From contig JAFTNV010000004.1 of assembly GCA_017451685.1 (NCBI GenBank), positions 1-36,294 on the forward strand: a DNA stretch of 36,294 nucleotides, written 5' to 3'. Positions 1 to 9,532 of this stretch are shown here, piece by piece. Under the pieces are notes generated by a model. That model saw nothing but the letters and a program-made list of their open reading frames with translations. It had not been told where the DNA came from and searched no databases. Position 1 is the stretch's first letter. Each line of letters begins with the position of its first letter. A program made the position numbers and the translations under genes. The stretch comes from Alistipes sp. (GTDB lineage Bacteria; Bacteroidota; Bacteroidia; Bacteroidales; Rikenellaceae).

Positions 1-32
1 ATGGAGGCGTGAGCAGTGGGGAGGGCGGGGGC

Positions 33-58
33 AAAAAAGAGGCTGCGCATGCGCAGCC
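33..58 (-). terminator. Rho-independent terminator of the LRR lipoprotein gene
   Basis: A perfect 18-bp palindrome (GGCTGCGCA followed by its complement, 41-58) is followed on the minus strand by a run of six T (A-run at 33-38 on the plus strand). It lies about 36 bp beyond the stop codon of the minus-strand lipoprotein gene, as expected for its terminator. Confidence 0.8.
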
Positions 59-94
59 CCAATTTCTCACTACTAATTACTCATTGAACGCAGC

Positions 95-1849
95 TCAAAA
101 CTCGTAGCCAACGATATCTGACGCATAGTCACTCCAATATGCTGCCGACTTATATGCCTCAACAGAAGCTGTAGGAACATAAAGCGCGCACCCAATATTG
201 ACCGAATTCCAACTACGATCATACCATTTGAAAGCATCCTCTCCCAAGCTTGGCGGAGTTGTCGGCTTGCAATATACACTCGTCAGCGAGTCGCAACTAT
301 AGAATGCTTCATTTCCAATAGAAGTAACGCTATCGGGGATAGTTATACTTGTCAGCGAGTTACAATCATAGAATGCAAGATCCCCAATCGAAGTAACGCT
401 ATCGGGAATAGTTACACTTGTCAGCGAGGTGCATTCACGGAATGCATAATCTTCAATTGTAGTTACGCCATCTGGAATAGAATATTCTGTTATTTCATAT
501 GGTGCAAATGAATGTAATACGCCATCAATAATCAGACAACGATTATCTTCTGAGGCAAATTTGCCATTAAAGCTTTCCAGCGAGGTACAATATATGAATG
601 CATAATCTCCAATCGAAGTAACACCATTGCCAATAGTAACATTTGTCAGAGAGTCGCAAGAACCAAATGCATAATTTCCAATCGTAGTAACACTATCGGG
701 AATAGTAACACTTGTCAGAGAGTCGCAATAACCAAAAGCATAATCTCCAATCGTTGTAACACTATCGGGAATAGCTATGCTTACCAGCGAGGTACAACCT
801 GCGAATGCCATCCATCCAATCTCAGTAACACTATCGGGAATAGTTACACTTGTCAGCGAGCTGCAACCATAGAATGCATCATCTCCAATCGTTGTAACAC
901 TATCGGGAATAGCTACATCTGTCAGTGAGGTGCAATAACCAAATGCATAATCTCCAATCGAAGTAACGCTATTGCCAATAGTTACACTTGCAAGCGAGTC
1001 GCAACGATAGAATGCATACCATCCAATCGTTGTAACACTATCGGGAATAGCTATGCTTACCAGCGAGGTACACCAAGAGAATGCGTCATATCCAATAGAA
1101 GTAACACTATCGGGAATAGTTACACTTGTCAGAGAGTTGCAACCAGAGAATGCCTCATACCCAATCGTCCTAACGCACTCGGGAAGGTATACGTTTGTGA
1201 GCGTGGTGCAATCTCTAAAGGCGTTCAATGGGATGGTGGTGACATCGTCGTCGAAGACGATCTTACCGTATCCATCCTCGTAGGTGTGCGACATAACCTT
1301 TCCGCTATAACCCTCTGTTACTTGGAGCTCTATCGGATAGCCATATTTCGTTGTGTACCAGATGTTATTCGCGGGAACGACGGGGTTATCCGTAAAGTCG
1401 CCGTCGCCATCATTGCCACCCTCGTCGCTGCCACTCAACGGGATGGTTATCTCCGTGCCGTCGGCAAGGATAAAGGTCACCTCGTCTTCGCCCACGATAA
1501 CATCCGTAAAGAACGTATCGCCAGGCTCGCCCTGCTCTCCTTGTTCTCCGGTATCGCCTTTTTCACCTTGCTCTCCCTGTTCGCCTTTCTCGCCATCTTT
1601 ACCATGCTTGATGGTTATTGTAGAGCCGTCCGAGAAGTTTACGACAAAGCCATCCTCGGTTTGGGCGACATTGATAATCGTGAGATTATTGGCAAGAGCA
1701 TTGAGCAATGCTTGCTGGGCATCAATCTGCTCCTGCATCTGCTCTTGTTCGTCTTGTATCTGCTCGATTGAGTGTCGTAACTCCGTGTCGTCATACGTAC
1801 AGCCGACCATGAGCCCGAAAGCAATAGGGACAAAAAATAATCTTTTCAT
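95..1849 (-). CDS. BspA-like leucine-rich-repeat surface lipoprotein with collagen-like segment
   Basis: The reading frame is open to 1888, but the ATG at 1849 gives a lipoprotein signal (MKRLFFVPIAFGLMVGC, lipobox Cys 17), and a promoter at 1886-1893 lies over the longer N-terminus, so I start here (584 aa). After the signal comes a Gln/Glu-rich coiled-coil stretch (about residues 22-55), a short beta-rich segment, a G-X-Y collagen-like run (GEKGEQGEQGEKGD type, about 9 triplets), an acidic Gly-rich linker, then about 13 LRR_5 units of 23 residues (AF..C.SL.SV.IPDSV.SIG). One unit is interrupted by an island around SFNGKFASEDNR. BspA-type repeats are known from surface-exposed Bacteroidetes proteins that bind host or matrix ligands; the ligand here is unknown. 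It is a monocistronic gene with its own terminator. Confidence 0.88.
   Translation of the reverse strand: MKRLFFVPIAFGLMVGCTYDDTELRHSIEQIQDEQEQMQEQIDAQQALLNALANNLTIINVAQTEDGFVVNFSDGSTITIKHGKDGEKGEQGEQGEKGDTGEQGEQGEPGDTFFTDVIVGEDEVTFILADGTEITIPLSGSDEGGNDGDGDFTDNPVVPANNIWYTTKYGYPIELQVTEGYSGKVMSHTYEDGYGKIVFDDDVTTIPLNAFRDCTTLTNVYLPECVRTIGYEAFSGCNSLTSVTIPDSVTSIGYDAFSWCTSLVSIAIPDSVTTIGWYAFYRCDSLASVTIGNSVTSIGDYAFGYCTSLTDVAIPDSVTTIGDDAFYGCSSLTSVTIPDSVTEIGWMAFAGCTSLVSIAIPDSVTTIGDYAFGYCDSLTSVTIPDSVTTIGNYAFGSCDSLTNVTIGNGVTSIGDYAFIYCTSLESFNGKFASEDNRCLIIDGVLHSFAPYEITEYSIPDGVTTIEDYAFRECTSLTSVTIPDSVTSIGDLAFYDCNSLTSITIPDSVTSIGNEAFYSCDSLTSVYCKPTTPPSLGEDAFKWYDRSWNSVNIGCALYVPTASVEAYKSAAYWSDYASDIVGYEF
225..1220 (-). 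repeat. Tandem 69-bp repeats coding LRR units
   Basis: The DNA repeats with a 69-bp (23-codon) period. Blocks such as ctatcgggaatagttacact and ccaatcgttgtaacac recur many times. About 13 units are present, the longest deviation being the island around 430-590. Near-identical units make copy-number change by recombination or slippage plausible. Confidence 0.85.
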
Positions 1850-1885
1850 AGTGTATGTGTTTGTATTGTTTGCCAAACAGTTACA

Positions 1886-1893
1886 CAAAATTA
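1886..1893 (-). promoter_or_regulatory. Bacteroidetes-type -7 box for the LRR lipoprotein gene
   Basis: On the minus strand TAATTTTG fits TAnnTTTG, with a TTGT about 19 bp upstream. It gives a leader of about 30 nt to the ATG at 1849. Confidence 0.6.
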
Positions 1894-1948
1894 AGCATTA
1901 TTTCCGAAACGAACAACACTCTCTGGGGGCATTGTTCGTATAGAATAC

Positions 1949-1981
1949 AAAAAAACGCCTCCCGCATAATAACGAGAGGCG
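1949..1981 (-). terminator. Rho-independent terminator after gpmI
   Basis: Minus-strand stem CGCCTCTCG / CGGGAGGCG (arms 1973-1981 and 1956-1964) is followed by seven T (A-run 1949-1955). It lies 22 bp beyond the gpmI stop and ends the alaS-gpmI transcript. Confidence 0.85.
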
Positions 1982-2002
1982 GAATTAGGTTATGTTAGCC
2001 TA

Positions 2003-3529
2003 TTATTTGTACTCCACGAGCGACTTGCCGGTCATCTCGGCGGGCTTAGCAAGGCCCATAAGGTCGAGCACCGTGGGGGCTACGTCGGCAAGGATGCCAT
2101 CCTTAACCTTCGCTACCCTATCCGACACCACAACGATAGGCACAGGGTTGAGCGAGTGTGCCGTATTAGGTGTGCCGTCAGCATTCACAGCGTTGTCGGC
2201 ATTGCCATGGTCGGCAATCTGCACGACCTCGTAGCCGTTAGCCTTGGCAGCCTCGACAACAGCCGCGACGCACTCGTCGACAGCCTTAACAGCCTTCTCG
2301 ATAGCCTCATACACGCCCGTATGGCCTACCATGTCGCCATTAGCAAAGTTCAAGCAAATGAAGTCGTACTTCTGCTCGCCCAGCGCCTCGACCAGCTTAT
2401 CCTTAACCTCGTATGCCGACATCTCGGGCTGGAGGTCGTAGGTTGCAACCTTGGGCGATGCTACGAGGATGCGCTCCTCCTCGGCAAACTTATCCTCGCG
2501 GCCACCGTTAAGGAAGAAGGTCACGTGGGCATACTTCTCCGTCTCGGCAATGCGCAGCTGCTTCAGGCCTTGGTTGGCGATATACTCGCCAATGGTGTTA
2601 GGCACGTTCTCCTTATCGAACAGGATGTGCAAGCCCTCGAACTTAGCATCGTAGGGGGTCATGCAACAGTAGTACAACGGCATGGTGTGCATACCCTCCT
2701 CGGGCATATCCTGCTGCGTGAGCACGATGGTGAGCTCCTTGGCGCGGTCGTTGCGATAGTTGAAGAAGATGACAACATCGTTAGGCTTAATCGTGCCTAT
2801 GGCGTTGCCCTCCGTGTCTACATTCACGATAGGCTTAACGAACTCATCCGTAACGCCCTCGTCGTACGACTTCTGCATAGCCTCGACCATATTTGTCGAC
2901 TTCTCGCCCACGCCATCAACAAGCTGGTCGTAGGCAATCTTAACACGCTCCCAGCGCTTATCGCGATCCATGGCGTAGTAGCGGCCGATGATTGATGCAA
3001 TCTTACCCGTAGACTTTGCCATGTGCTCCTCAAGGGCTGCAATAAAGCCCTTGCCGCTGCGGGGATCGGTGTCGCGGCCATCCATGAAGCAGTGAACATA
3101 GGTATTAGCTATGTCGTAGTACTTGGCAATGTCGCAGAGCTTAAAGAGGTGGTCGAGCGACGAGTGCACGCCACCATCCGACACCAAGCCCATGAAGTGT
3201 ACGTTCACACCCTCGCGCTTGGCGTACTCAAAGGCTGCAACGACCTCCTTATTCTCAAGGATAGAGTTATCACGGCAGGCACGGTTAATCTTCACCAAGT
3301 CCTGGTATACCACACGGCCGGCGCCAATGTTCAGGTGGCCCACCTCCGAGTTACCCATCTGACCCTCGGGGAGGCCTACATTCTCGCCATCGGTCTTAAG
3401 CTCAGCATGGGGGTACTTTGCTGTCATAGCCTCGATATAGGCGGGGTGCATCGTGTAGATAACGTCCGACTTCGAGTGGTCGCCATTACCCCAGCCATCC
3501 AATATCATCAATAAAACCTTATTGCTCAT
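2003..3529 (-). CDS. gpmI: 2,3-bisphosphoglycerate-independent phosphoglycerate mutase
   Basis: Interconverts 3- and 2-phosphoglycerate in glycolysis and gluconeogenesis in the cytoplasm. The 508 residues match the usual length of the alkaline-phosphatase-superfamily iPGM. Visible are the N-terminal metal site (MILDGWG, Asp 11), the phospho-acceptor serine in [16 protein letters not shown] (Ser 61), the phosphotransferase-insert motif [25 protein letters not shown], and the C-terminal metal-binding [11 protein letters not shown] followed by TAHSLNPVP. The start [14 protein letters not shown] is typical. It lies 26 bp downstream of alaS and is probably co-transcribed with it; a strong terminator follows. 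Confidence 0.97.
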   Translation of the reverse strand: MSNKVLLMILDGWGNGDHSKSDVIYTMHPAYIEAMTAKYPHAELKTDGENVGLPEGQMGNSEVGHLNIGAGRVVYQDLVKINRACRDNSILENKEVVAAFEYAKREGVNVHFMGLVSDGGVHSSLDHLFKLCDIAKYYDIANTYVHCFMDGRDTDPRSGKGFIAALEEHMAKSTGKIASIIGRYYAMDRDKRWERVKIAYDQLVDGVGEKSTNMVEAMQKSYDEGVTDEFVKPIVNVDTEGNAIGTIKPNDVVIFFNYRNDRAKELTIVLTQQDMPEEGMHTMPLYYCCMTPYDAKFEGLHILFDKENVPNTIGEYIANQGLKQLRIAETEKYAHVTFFLNGGREDKFAEEERILVASPKVATYDLQPEMSAYEVKDKLVEALGEQKYDFICLNFANGDMVGHTGVYEAIEKAVKAVDECVAAVVEAAKANGYEVVQIADHGNADNAVNADGTPNTAHSLNPVPIVVVSDRVAKVKDGILADVAPTVLDLMGLAKPAEMTGKSLVEYK

Positions 3530-3555
3530 AATCTTATCTTAGTTAATATCATTCG

Positions 3556-6171
3556 TTACTTAATCTGCGCCATGATAATCTCTACAGCCTTATCTACCGC
3601 AGCCTGCAAGCCCTCGGGGTTCTTGCCACCAGCCGTGGCGTAGTGCTTCTGGCCACCGCCACCGCCATTCATCAGCTTTGCAGCCTCGCGTACCGTAGCT
3701 CCGGCATCTACGCCCATAGCCACAATGTCATCCGAGAGCATCACATTGAGCGTAGGCTTGCCGTCGAAGAGGTTACCTACGACCATGACGAGGCGCTCCG
3801 AGATACGAGCACGCAAAGCAAATGCCAAGTCCTTCATAACCTCGGGAGTGTTGTTTGCCGTGTGCGAGATAAGCTGCACGCCACTGCGCAGTGGCGTATT
3901 CTTGGCAAGGCTCTCGGCAAGCTGCACGACCTTCTCCTTGCGCATCTCTGCCACCTCGCGACCAAGGGCCTCGTTCGACTCCATCATCTTCTCGATAGCC
4001 TGCACGACCTTGGGGTTGTGGACAAGTTGCTCAAGTGAGGTGATCATATCCTGAGCCGAGTAGATGATAGCCTCGGCAGCCTCACCCGTCACAGCCTCGA
4101 TACGGCGCACACCGGCCGAGATAGCACTCTCGGAGATAATCTTGAAGAAGCCGATAGTACCTGTTGCGGATGTATGCGTACCGCCACAAAGCTCCGTCGA
4201 GGGGCCAAAGTTCACGATGCGCACCTTCTCGCCATACTTCTCGCCAAAGAGCATGATAGCACCTGCAGCCTCAGCCTCGGCCATCGTAGCCTCGCGGTTC
4301 TCGACAAGGGGATAGTTCGTGCGAATCATCTTATTCACCAGGCGCTCAACCTCGCGAATCTCCTCGGCCGTAACCTTCTGGAAGTGTGAGAAGTCGAAGC
4401 GCAAGCCCATGGGGCCTACCATCGAGCCCTTCTGCTCGACGTGCGTGCCGAGGACGGTGCGGAGGGCGTAGTCCACAAGGTGCGTTGCCGTGTGGTTGTT
4501 CGCTGCCTTCTGGCGAGCATCTTCGTTTACCACAGCGCGGAACGTAGCCTCGGGGTTCTCCGGAAGGCTCTTAACAATGTGGATGATAAGGCCGTTCTCC
4601 TTCTCCGTAGCCACAATCTCTATCTTCTCGTTGGCGCTCTCGATATAACCTATGTCGCCAATCTGACCGCCCGAGTTGCCATAGAAGGGCGTATGGTCGA
4701 AGACGAGCTGATATGTCACGTTGTTCTTACTCTTAACACGACGGTAGCGGGCAATACGCACATCGGCCGTGAGGGTGTCGTAGCCGATAAACTCGCTCTC
4801 GGTAATAGGCATAACCTCCTGCCAGTCGTCGATATCCTGCGATGCGGCGTTGCGCGAGCGCTCCTTCTGCACCTGAAGCTCCTTCTCGAACTCCTCGATG
4901 TCTACCTCCACGCCCTGCTCCTTGGCGATAAGCTCCGTAAGGTCGATGGGGAAGCCGTAGGTGTCGTACAACACGAAGGCATCCTTACCTGAGATTTTGC
5001 CACCCTGCGACTTCTTAATAACGCCATCCAAGAGGTTAATACCCGTAGCCAACGTGCGGAGGAATGATGCCTCCTCCTCCTCGATGACGCGCTCGATGAG
5101 TGTCTGCTGCGCCACAAGCTCGGGGAACTGGTGTCCCATCTGCTTAACAAGACCATCAACGAGCTTACAGATGAAGGGCTCGGTGAAGCCGAGGTATGTA
5201 TATCCGTAGCGCACGGCACGACGAAGGATGCGACGTATTACGTAGCCCGCCTTGGCATTTGCCGGAAGCTGACCATCGGCAATAGAGAACGATATAGCAC
5301 GAAGGTGGTCGGAGATAACGCGCATAGCCACATCGCACTTATCATCCTTGCCATACTCCTTACCCGAGAGTGCCGCGATGCGTGCAATCGTAGGCTGGAA
5401 TACATCCGTGTCGTAGTTCGACTTCTTGCCCTGGAGAATCATACACAGACGCTCGAAGCCCATACCCGTATCTACGTTCTTCGCGGGCAGCGGCTCCAAC
5501 GAGCCGTTAGCCTTGCGGTTGAACTGCATGAATACGAGGTTCCAAATCTCGATGACCTGCGGGTGGCTCATGTTAACCATGTCGCGACCCGGTATCTTTG
5601 CCACCTCCTCGTCGTCGCGGAGGTCGAAGTGAATCTCGCTGCAAGGGCCACAGGGGCCTGTCTCGCCCATCTCCCAGAAGTTATCCTTCTTATTACCACG
5701 GATGATGTGATCCTCGGGGAGGAACTGCTTCCAGTAGTCGTAGGCCTCCTGGTCGAAGGCTACACCATCCTCCTCGCTACCCTCGAATACGGTAGCATAC
5801 ATGCGGCTCTTGTCGAGTTTGTACACCTCCGTAAGAAGCTCCCATGCCCACTCGATAGCCTCCTTCTTGAAGTAGTCGCCATACGACCAGTTGCCGAGCA
5901 TCTCGAACATCGTGTGGTGGTACGTGTCGTGACCCACCTCCTCGAGGTCGTTATGCTTACCCGATACGCGCAGACACTTCTGCGTGTCGGCCACGCGCGG
6001 CCAACGACGAGGCGCATTGCCAAGGAATATATCCTTGAACTGGTTCATGCCGGCATTGGTAAACATCAGTGTAGGGTCATTCTTTACGACCATCGGAGCC
6101 GAGGCTACAATCTCGTGCTGCTTGGAGCGGAAGAACTCCAAAAACGCTTCTCTAATCTTGTTCGATTCCAT
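3556..6171 (-). CDS. alaS: Alanine--tRNA ligase
   Basis: Charges tRNA-Ala and edits mischarged Ser/Gly. The 871 residues are close to the common bacterial length. The class II catalytic core at the N-terminus shows [14 protein letters not shown] and GCGPCSE-type sequence ([13 protein letters not shown]). The editing domain carries the zinc-binding HxxxH (NNHTATHL, His 560 and His 564) and the downstream ELCGGTH cysteine motif. The C-Ala domain ends with the Gly-rich [15 protein letters not shown]. The start [20 protein letters not shown] aligns with the family start. It is divergent from the M23 peptidase gene across a 113-bp promoter region and is first gene of the alaS-gpmI unit. Confidence 0.98.
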   Translation of the reverse strand: MESNKIREAFLEFFRSKQHEIVASAPMVVKNDPTLMFTNAGMNQFKDIFLGNAPRRWPRVADTQKCLRVSGKHNDLEEVGHDTYHHTMFEMLGNWSYGDYFKKEAIEWAWELLTEVYKLDKSRMYATVFEGSEEDGVAFDQEAYDYWKQFLPEDHIIRGNKKDNFWEMGETGPCGPCSEIHFDLRDDEEVAKIPGRDMVNMSHPQVIEIWNLVFMQFNRKANGSLEPLPAKNVDTGMGFERLCMILQGKKSNYDTDVFQPTIARIAALSGKEYGKDDKCDVAMRVISDHLRAISFSIADGQLPANAKAGYVIRRILRRAVRYGYTYLGFTEPFICKLVDGLVKQMGHQFPELVAQQTLIERVIEEEEASFLRTLATGINLLDGVIKKSQGGKISGKDAFVLYDTYGFPIDLTELIAKEQGVEVDIEEFEKELQVQKERSRNAASQDIDDWQEVMPITESEFIGYDTLTADVRIARYRRVKSKNNVTYQLVFDHTPFYGNSGGQIGDIGYIESANEKIEIVATEKENGLIIHIVKSLPENPEATFRAVVNEDARQKAANNHTATHLVDYALRTVLGTHVEQKGSMVGPMGLRFDFSHFQKVTAEEIREVERLVNKMIRTNYPLVENREATMAEAEAAGAIMLFGEKYGEKVRIVNFGPSTELCGGTHTSATGTIGFFKIISESAISAGVRRIEAVTGEAAEAIIYSAQDMITSLEQLVHNPKVVQAIEKMMESNEALGREVAEMRKEKVVQLAESLAKNTPLRSGVQLISHTANNTPEVMKDLAFALRARISERLVMVVGNLFDGKPTLNVMLSDDIVAMGVDAGATVREAAKLMNGGGGGQKHYATAGGKNPEGLQAAVDKAVEIIMAQIK

Positions 6172-6214
6172 ATATATCTTAAAATTATTTTATACCTATA
6201 TTTTATAGCGGTTG

Positions 6215-6222
6215 CAAAATTA
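6215..6222 (-). promoter_or_regulatory. -7 box for alaS-gpmI
   Basis: Minus-strand TAATTTTG (TAnnTTTG type), about 44 bp upstream of the alaS ATG. No strong -33 match was seen. Confidence 0.55.
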
Positions 6223-6234
6223 CACAATTTACTT

Positions 6235-6242
6235 TAATTTTG
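6235..6242 (+). promoter_or_regulatory. -7 box for the M23 peptidase operon
   Basis: TAATTTTG with a TTG at 6212-6214, 20 bp upstream, matches the Bacteroidetes consensus. It lies 43 bp before the ATG. The -33 region of this promoter overlaps the divergent alaS -7 box. Confidence 0.6.
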
Positions 6243-6284
6243 CATCGTTATTAGTGATATTTTTAAGAATTTTTATTTTTCGCA

Positions 6285-7220
6285 ATGAGCAACGTGAAGC
6301 CGAGCATGTTCCGAAGAGTTAAGGAGAGGTACCCGCGAGGGTACGCCATCGCCATGCAACTCGTTGTGAGCCTTATTGTTGCCATTGTCGCCAATATGCT
6401 TATGACCACGTGGCTCGACACTCCCAAGATGGCAAACATACGCCGAGAGAACCGTCAGCTCGTGGCACAGTACGGCATCCTTCAGGATAGGATCCTCTCG
6501 GCCGAGCAGCTGCTCATGGACGTTAAACACCGCGACCAATATGTCTACCGCCCGCTGCTTGGTGTCGACACGCTCGATATTCCACAGGTGTATGCCGAGT
6601 ATAACGACTCGAAATATGCCGACCTGCCAGATGGCGAGTATGGCGAGGCCATTGTCAAGGGTTGGAAGAATATAGATAGACTCACACGCGAGCTCTACTA
6701 CGCCTCGCTGTCGCTCGATGCCACGCAGGACTTGGCAGAAAATAAGGAGGAGTTTTCGACCGTCATACCCGCAATATGGCCTATCGACCGCACGAAGCTA
6801 AACTATGTGAGCAGCCTCTACGGTATGCGCCAGCACCCGAGGTATGGCTATTGGCGCATGCACGAAGGCGTTGACCTCTCGGCCCCCAAGGGCACACCCG
6901 TATACGCTACGGGAAATGCCGTAGTGCTACGCTCAGGATGGCGACCGGGCTATGGTGAGCTCATAGAACTAAACCATGGCTTCGGATATAAGACACGCTA
7001 CGGTCACCTCTCGAAGCGCTATGTCGAGGCAGGCGATAGCGTTACACGTGGCCAGGTTATTGGCGAGGTGGGTAATACGGGTGTATCGTCAGGCTCGCAC
7101 CTGCACTACGAGGTGCGCTTCCGCGACAATACCGTAAACCCGATACACTACTTCAATAAGGATATGTCGCCCGAGGCATATATCGACCTTATGGAGCAAC
7201 TTGACGACACAGCAAAATAG
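6285..7220 (+). CDS. Membrane-anchored M23 family (LytM-type) peptidase
   Basis: Probable zinc endopeptidase acting on peptidoglycan cross-links in the periplasm. The 311-aa protein has a short cytoplasmic basic N-terminus, one transmembrane helix (about residues 20-43, GYAIAMQLVVSLIVAIVANM), a coiled-coil-like region and a C-terminal LytM domain. Zinc ligands are complete: HxxxD in HEGVD (His 193, Asp 197) and HxH in GSHLHYE (His 272, His 274). The downstream gene has the same architecture, so the two look like an old tandem duplication. First gene of a three-gene unit with the next peptidase and a HAD phosphatase. Activity versus a regulatory (EnvC/NlpD-like) role cannot be decided, but the intact ligands favour an enzyme. 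Confidence 0.92.
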   Translation: MSNVKPSMFRRVKERYPRGYAIAMQLVVSLIVAIVANMLMTTWLDTPKMANIRRENRQLVAQYGILQDRILSAEQLLMDVKHRDQYVYRPLLGVDTLDIPQVYAEYNDSKYADLPDGEYGEAIVKGWKNIDRLTRELYYASLSLDATQDLAENKEEFSTVIPAIWPIDRTKLNYVSSLYGMRQHPRYGYWRMHEGVDLSAPKGTPVYATGNAVVLRSGWRPGYGELIELNHGFGYKTRYGHLSKRYVEAGDSVTRGQVIGEVGNTGVSSGSHLHYEVRFRDNTVNPIHYFNKDMSPEAYIDLMEQLDDTAK

Positions 7221-7229
7221 ACTGATTAA

Positions 7230-8174
7230 ATGGCAAATATAGATAACATATCACGCAAAAGTTCACGTAGATTAAGACGCTACATGCCACATATTATTAA
7301 CGTGCTGGTATGGGTTGCCATGGTCGTTGCGTGGTGGGTGGTGCTCACCTTTGCTGTCGACATGCCCGCGGAGTACAAGTTGCGCCACTCGACTGATGGT
7401 CTGAGAGCGGAATACGACAAATTATCAGAGCGTTACGACTCCTTATATGTAGTCTTGGATAATGTTGTGCGTCGCGACGAAAATGTCTTTAGAAAGCTCT
7501 TCGAGTCCAACCCCTACGACCTCAGCTCGGATGTAGATGACAAGCGTATTGAACTTCACGAGGGATTGGTCGGCTTGAGCAGCGACGAACTGATAGATAT
7601 ATTAGCCAACCGTATTGATGATGCTGAGCGCAAGGAGCATGACATTGTCTATGCGCACAACGAGCTGAAATACCACCTCTCAAACGAAACGCTATCAATA
7701 GATTGTGTGCCGGCAATTCAGCCCGTCAACAATAGGCAATTAACTCTTCTGGCTGCGGGTAAAAAGCCTTTAATTAACCCATTCCACCGTGCTATGCGTG
7801 AGCACCATGGCGTTGACTACCTAATACCTGAGGGAACAGCCGTTTTTGCTACCGCAGACGGTAAGGTCAAGTCACTCTCGGAGAAGAACACCTCGCACGG
7901 CAAGGCGATTACCATCGACCACGGCAATGGCTACGAAACATCGTACAGCCACCTGCTCGACATTCGCGTAAGAAGGGGTCAGGAGGTTAAGCGTGGCGAC
8001 ATCATCGCCCTATCGGGCAATAGTGGCCTATCCTTTGCTCCGCACCTGCACTACGAGGTCATCTATAACGACACTCGCGTAGACCCCGTGCACTACTTCT
8101 TCTTGGAGCTCACGCCCGAGGAGTATCAGCGTATAATACGCATATCGCTATCAAGCATGCAATCATTCGATTAA
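7230..8174 (+). CDS. Membrane-anchored M23 family (LytM-type) peptidase, second copy
   Basis: A 314-aa paralogue of the preceding gene, starting 9 bp after it. It has a basic N-terminus (RKSSRRLRRYMPH), a transmembrane helix at about residues 22-45 (VLVWVAMVVAWWVVLTFAV), a coiled-coil middle and a LytM domain. Ligands are present: HHGVD (His 192, Asp 196) and PHLHYE (His 272, His 274). The middle region differs strongly from its neighbour while the domain spacing is kept, suggesting separate substrates or partners. Probably a peptidoglycan DD-endopeptidase; a direct assay would be needed to say which bond it cuts. Confidence 0.92.
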   Translation: MANIDNISRKSSRRLRRYMPHIINVLVWVAMVVAWWVVLTFAVDMPAEYKLRHSTDGLRAEYDKLSERYDSLYVVLDNVVRRDENVFRKLFESNPYDLSSDVDDKRIELHEGLVGLSSDELIDILANRIDDAERKEHDIVYAHNELKYHLSNETLSIDCVPAIQPVNNRQLTLLAAGKKPLINPFHRAMREHHGVDYLIPEGTAVFATADGKVKSLSEKNTSHGKAITIDHGNGYETSYSHLLDIRVRRGQEVKRGDIIALSGNSGLSFAPHLHYEVIYNDTRVDPVHYFFLELTPEEYQRIIRISLSSMQSFD

Positions 8175-8175
8175 T

Positions 8176-8736
8176 ATGCGCGAGATAAAGTTAATTTTAC
8201 TTGACTTCGATGGCACGCTTGTCGACACTCGCAGAGCCAATGCCCTGGCATATATCGCGACACTTGCCGAGGTAGGCATAACACTCACCGAAGATGAGTA
8301 TCTGGCGCGCTACTTCGGTGTGCGCTGCATGGAGTTTATGCGCGCTGTGGGCATCAACGACGAGGCGGAGGTAAGGCGCCTGCGCCAACGTAAGGTTGAA
8401 CTATACCCCAATTACTTCGACTCGGTAAGGCTAAACCAACCACTATGGGATTGGTGTCAGATGATGCGAAAGATGGGCACTCACGTGTGGATAGTATCTA
8501 CAGGTCATATAGATAACATCACTAACGTAATGCGATACTTGAAGTTAGATTCGGGCATCGACGGCATTATCTCGGGTGACGATGTAGCCAAGCCCAAGCC
8601 GTATCCCGACGCATTCCTAAAGGTCATGGAACTCGAAGGCGTAACGCCCGAGGAGAGCATCATATTCGAGGATTCGGAGGTAGGCATCGAGGCAGCACAG
8701 CGCAGTGGCGCACCCTACGTACGCATCAAGATGTAG
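8176..8736 (+). CDS. HAD-superfamily hydrolase (phosphoglycolate phosphatase / beta-phosphoglucomutase-like)
   Basis: A 186-aa cytoplasmic phosphohydrolase that begins 1 bp after the preceding stop. All four HAD motifs are visible: I, LLDFDGTLVDT (Asp 10, Asp 12); II, IVSTGH; III, Lys in KPKPYP; IV, FEDSEVGIEAA. The small cap between motif I and II makes it subfamily IA. The substrate is not determined; sugar phosphates, phosphoglycolate or nucleotides are all possible. The length is a little short of the typical 210-220 aa. It sits with two cell-wall peptidases, but a functional link is inference only. Confidence 0.9.
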   Translation: MREIKLILLDFDGTLVDTRRANALAYIATLAEVGITLTEDEYLARYFGVRCMEFMRAVGINDEAEVRRLRQRKVELYPNYFDSVRLNQPLWDWCQMMRKMGTHVWIVSTGHIDNITNVMRYLKLDSGIDGIISGDDVAKPKPYPDAFLKVMELEGVTPEESIIFEDSEVGIEAAQRSGAPYVRIKM

Positions 8737-8812
8737 AGAAATTACGTTTACCTTTTGGTAGATTCGTTTTTTTTGCTTAATTTTATGCTCTGAAACCTAA
8801 AAAACCGGATTT

Positions 8813-9520
8813 ATGAAAAGGTTTATACTGACACTATGCACCATCATGTGCTCGCTATATGCTACGGCTCAGGAGCCCGAAGCACCCCGAAGTAATCCCA
8901 CAAAGGAGTTTCTGTCGAGCTTCACGGCACTAAACGTGGATGCACCCATCAAGATGGATCTTATCAAGATAGATAGTGGCGAGGCCCCCTATATCATCTA
9001 CGACACCAAGGGCGCCGATTCGAAGTTCACGTTCGACATAGACAACAAAAGCAGAACACTAAAAATCACCGAGCGCTCTGACCCAAAGCGCGAAACGGTC
9101 ACTGAGGTGAAGGTATACTTCAACGAACTCACGGACATTTCCATATCCAAGGCCAAGGTGTCGGTCGAGGGTGTTATAGAGTCGCAGTTGCTCGACCTCT
9201 ACATCTCGAACGATGCTCACTTTATCGCCAAGATTGAGGTTTTAGACCTTATGGCCTTTGCCGGAGGCAAGAGCCGCGTGATGCTCATGGGCAACGCCCG
9301 CTATCACCATGCCGACATATCGGCCTCGGAGTACGATGCCGGCCGTCTTGAAACCACATCAACCATCGCCGAGGCGGGGCATAATGCCGTAGTTAAGGTT
9401 AACGCCACGGAGCGCCTCGAGGCGAAAACGGCCACGGGAGGTAAGGTGTTCTATGTCGTTCGCCCCGTGATACTTAGAAGTGAGGTTACGCTATTTGGCG
9501 GCGAGATATCTCAACTTTAA
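8813..9520 (+). CDS. Secreted GIN-domain (DUF2807-like) protein
   Basis: A 235-aa protein with a clear type I signal peptide (MKRFILTLCTIMCSLYATAQ). The rest is beta-rich with short repeating strands of the type seen in DUF2807/GIN proteins, common exported Bacteroidetes proteins predicted to form a right-handed beta-helix. Residues near the start (FTALNVDAPIKMDLIKIDSGEAPYI) match the usual GIN opening. No catalytic motif is visible; the role is unknown. It lies 12 bp upstream of the addB-like gene, so it may share its transcript. Family assignment rests on general similarity by eye. Confidence 0.72.
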   Translation: MKRFILTLCTIMCSLYATAQEPEAPRSNPTKEFLSSFTALNVDAPIKMDLIKIDSGEAPYIIYDTKGADSKFTFDIDNKSRTLKITERSDPKRETVTEVKVYFNELTDISISKAKVSVEGVIESQLLDLYISNDAHFIAKIEVLDLMAFAGGKSRVMLMGNARYHHADISASEYDAGRLETTSTIAEAGHNAVVKVNATERLEAKTATGGKVFYVVRPVILRSEVTLFGGEISQL

Positions 9521-9532
9521 CCCCTCAATCGT

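Noticed and set aside
1-32. 3' end of a further gene at the left edge
   Set aside because: Too short to judge; frames are open or stop at once without recognisable residues.
225-1220. CRISPR-like repeat array
   Set aside because: The 69-bp period is an in-frame protein repeat (LRR_5), with no spacers between identical repeats and no cas genes.
1053-1943. Plus-strand frames opposite the LRR lipoprotein gene
   Set aside because: They are antisense shadows of repeat and collagen-like coding sequence (Pro/Cys/Ser runs), without start signals or homology cues.
5131-6237. Long plus-strand frame opposite alaS (368 aa)
   Set aside because: Antisense to conserved alaS codons; typical mirror frame in a moderately GC-rich gene.
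8740-8812. Promoter before the GIN-domain gene
   Set aside because: TAATTTTA and TACCTTTTGG only partly match the consensus; left unassigned.
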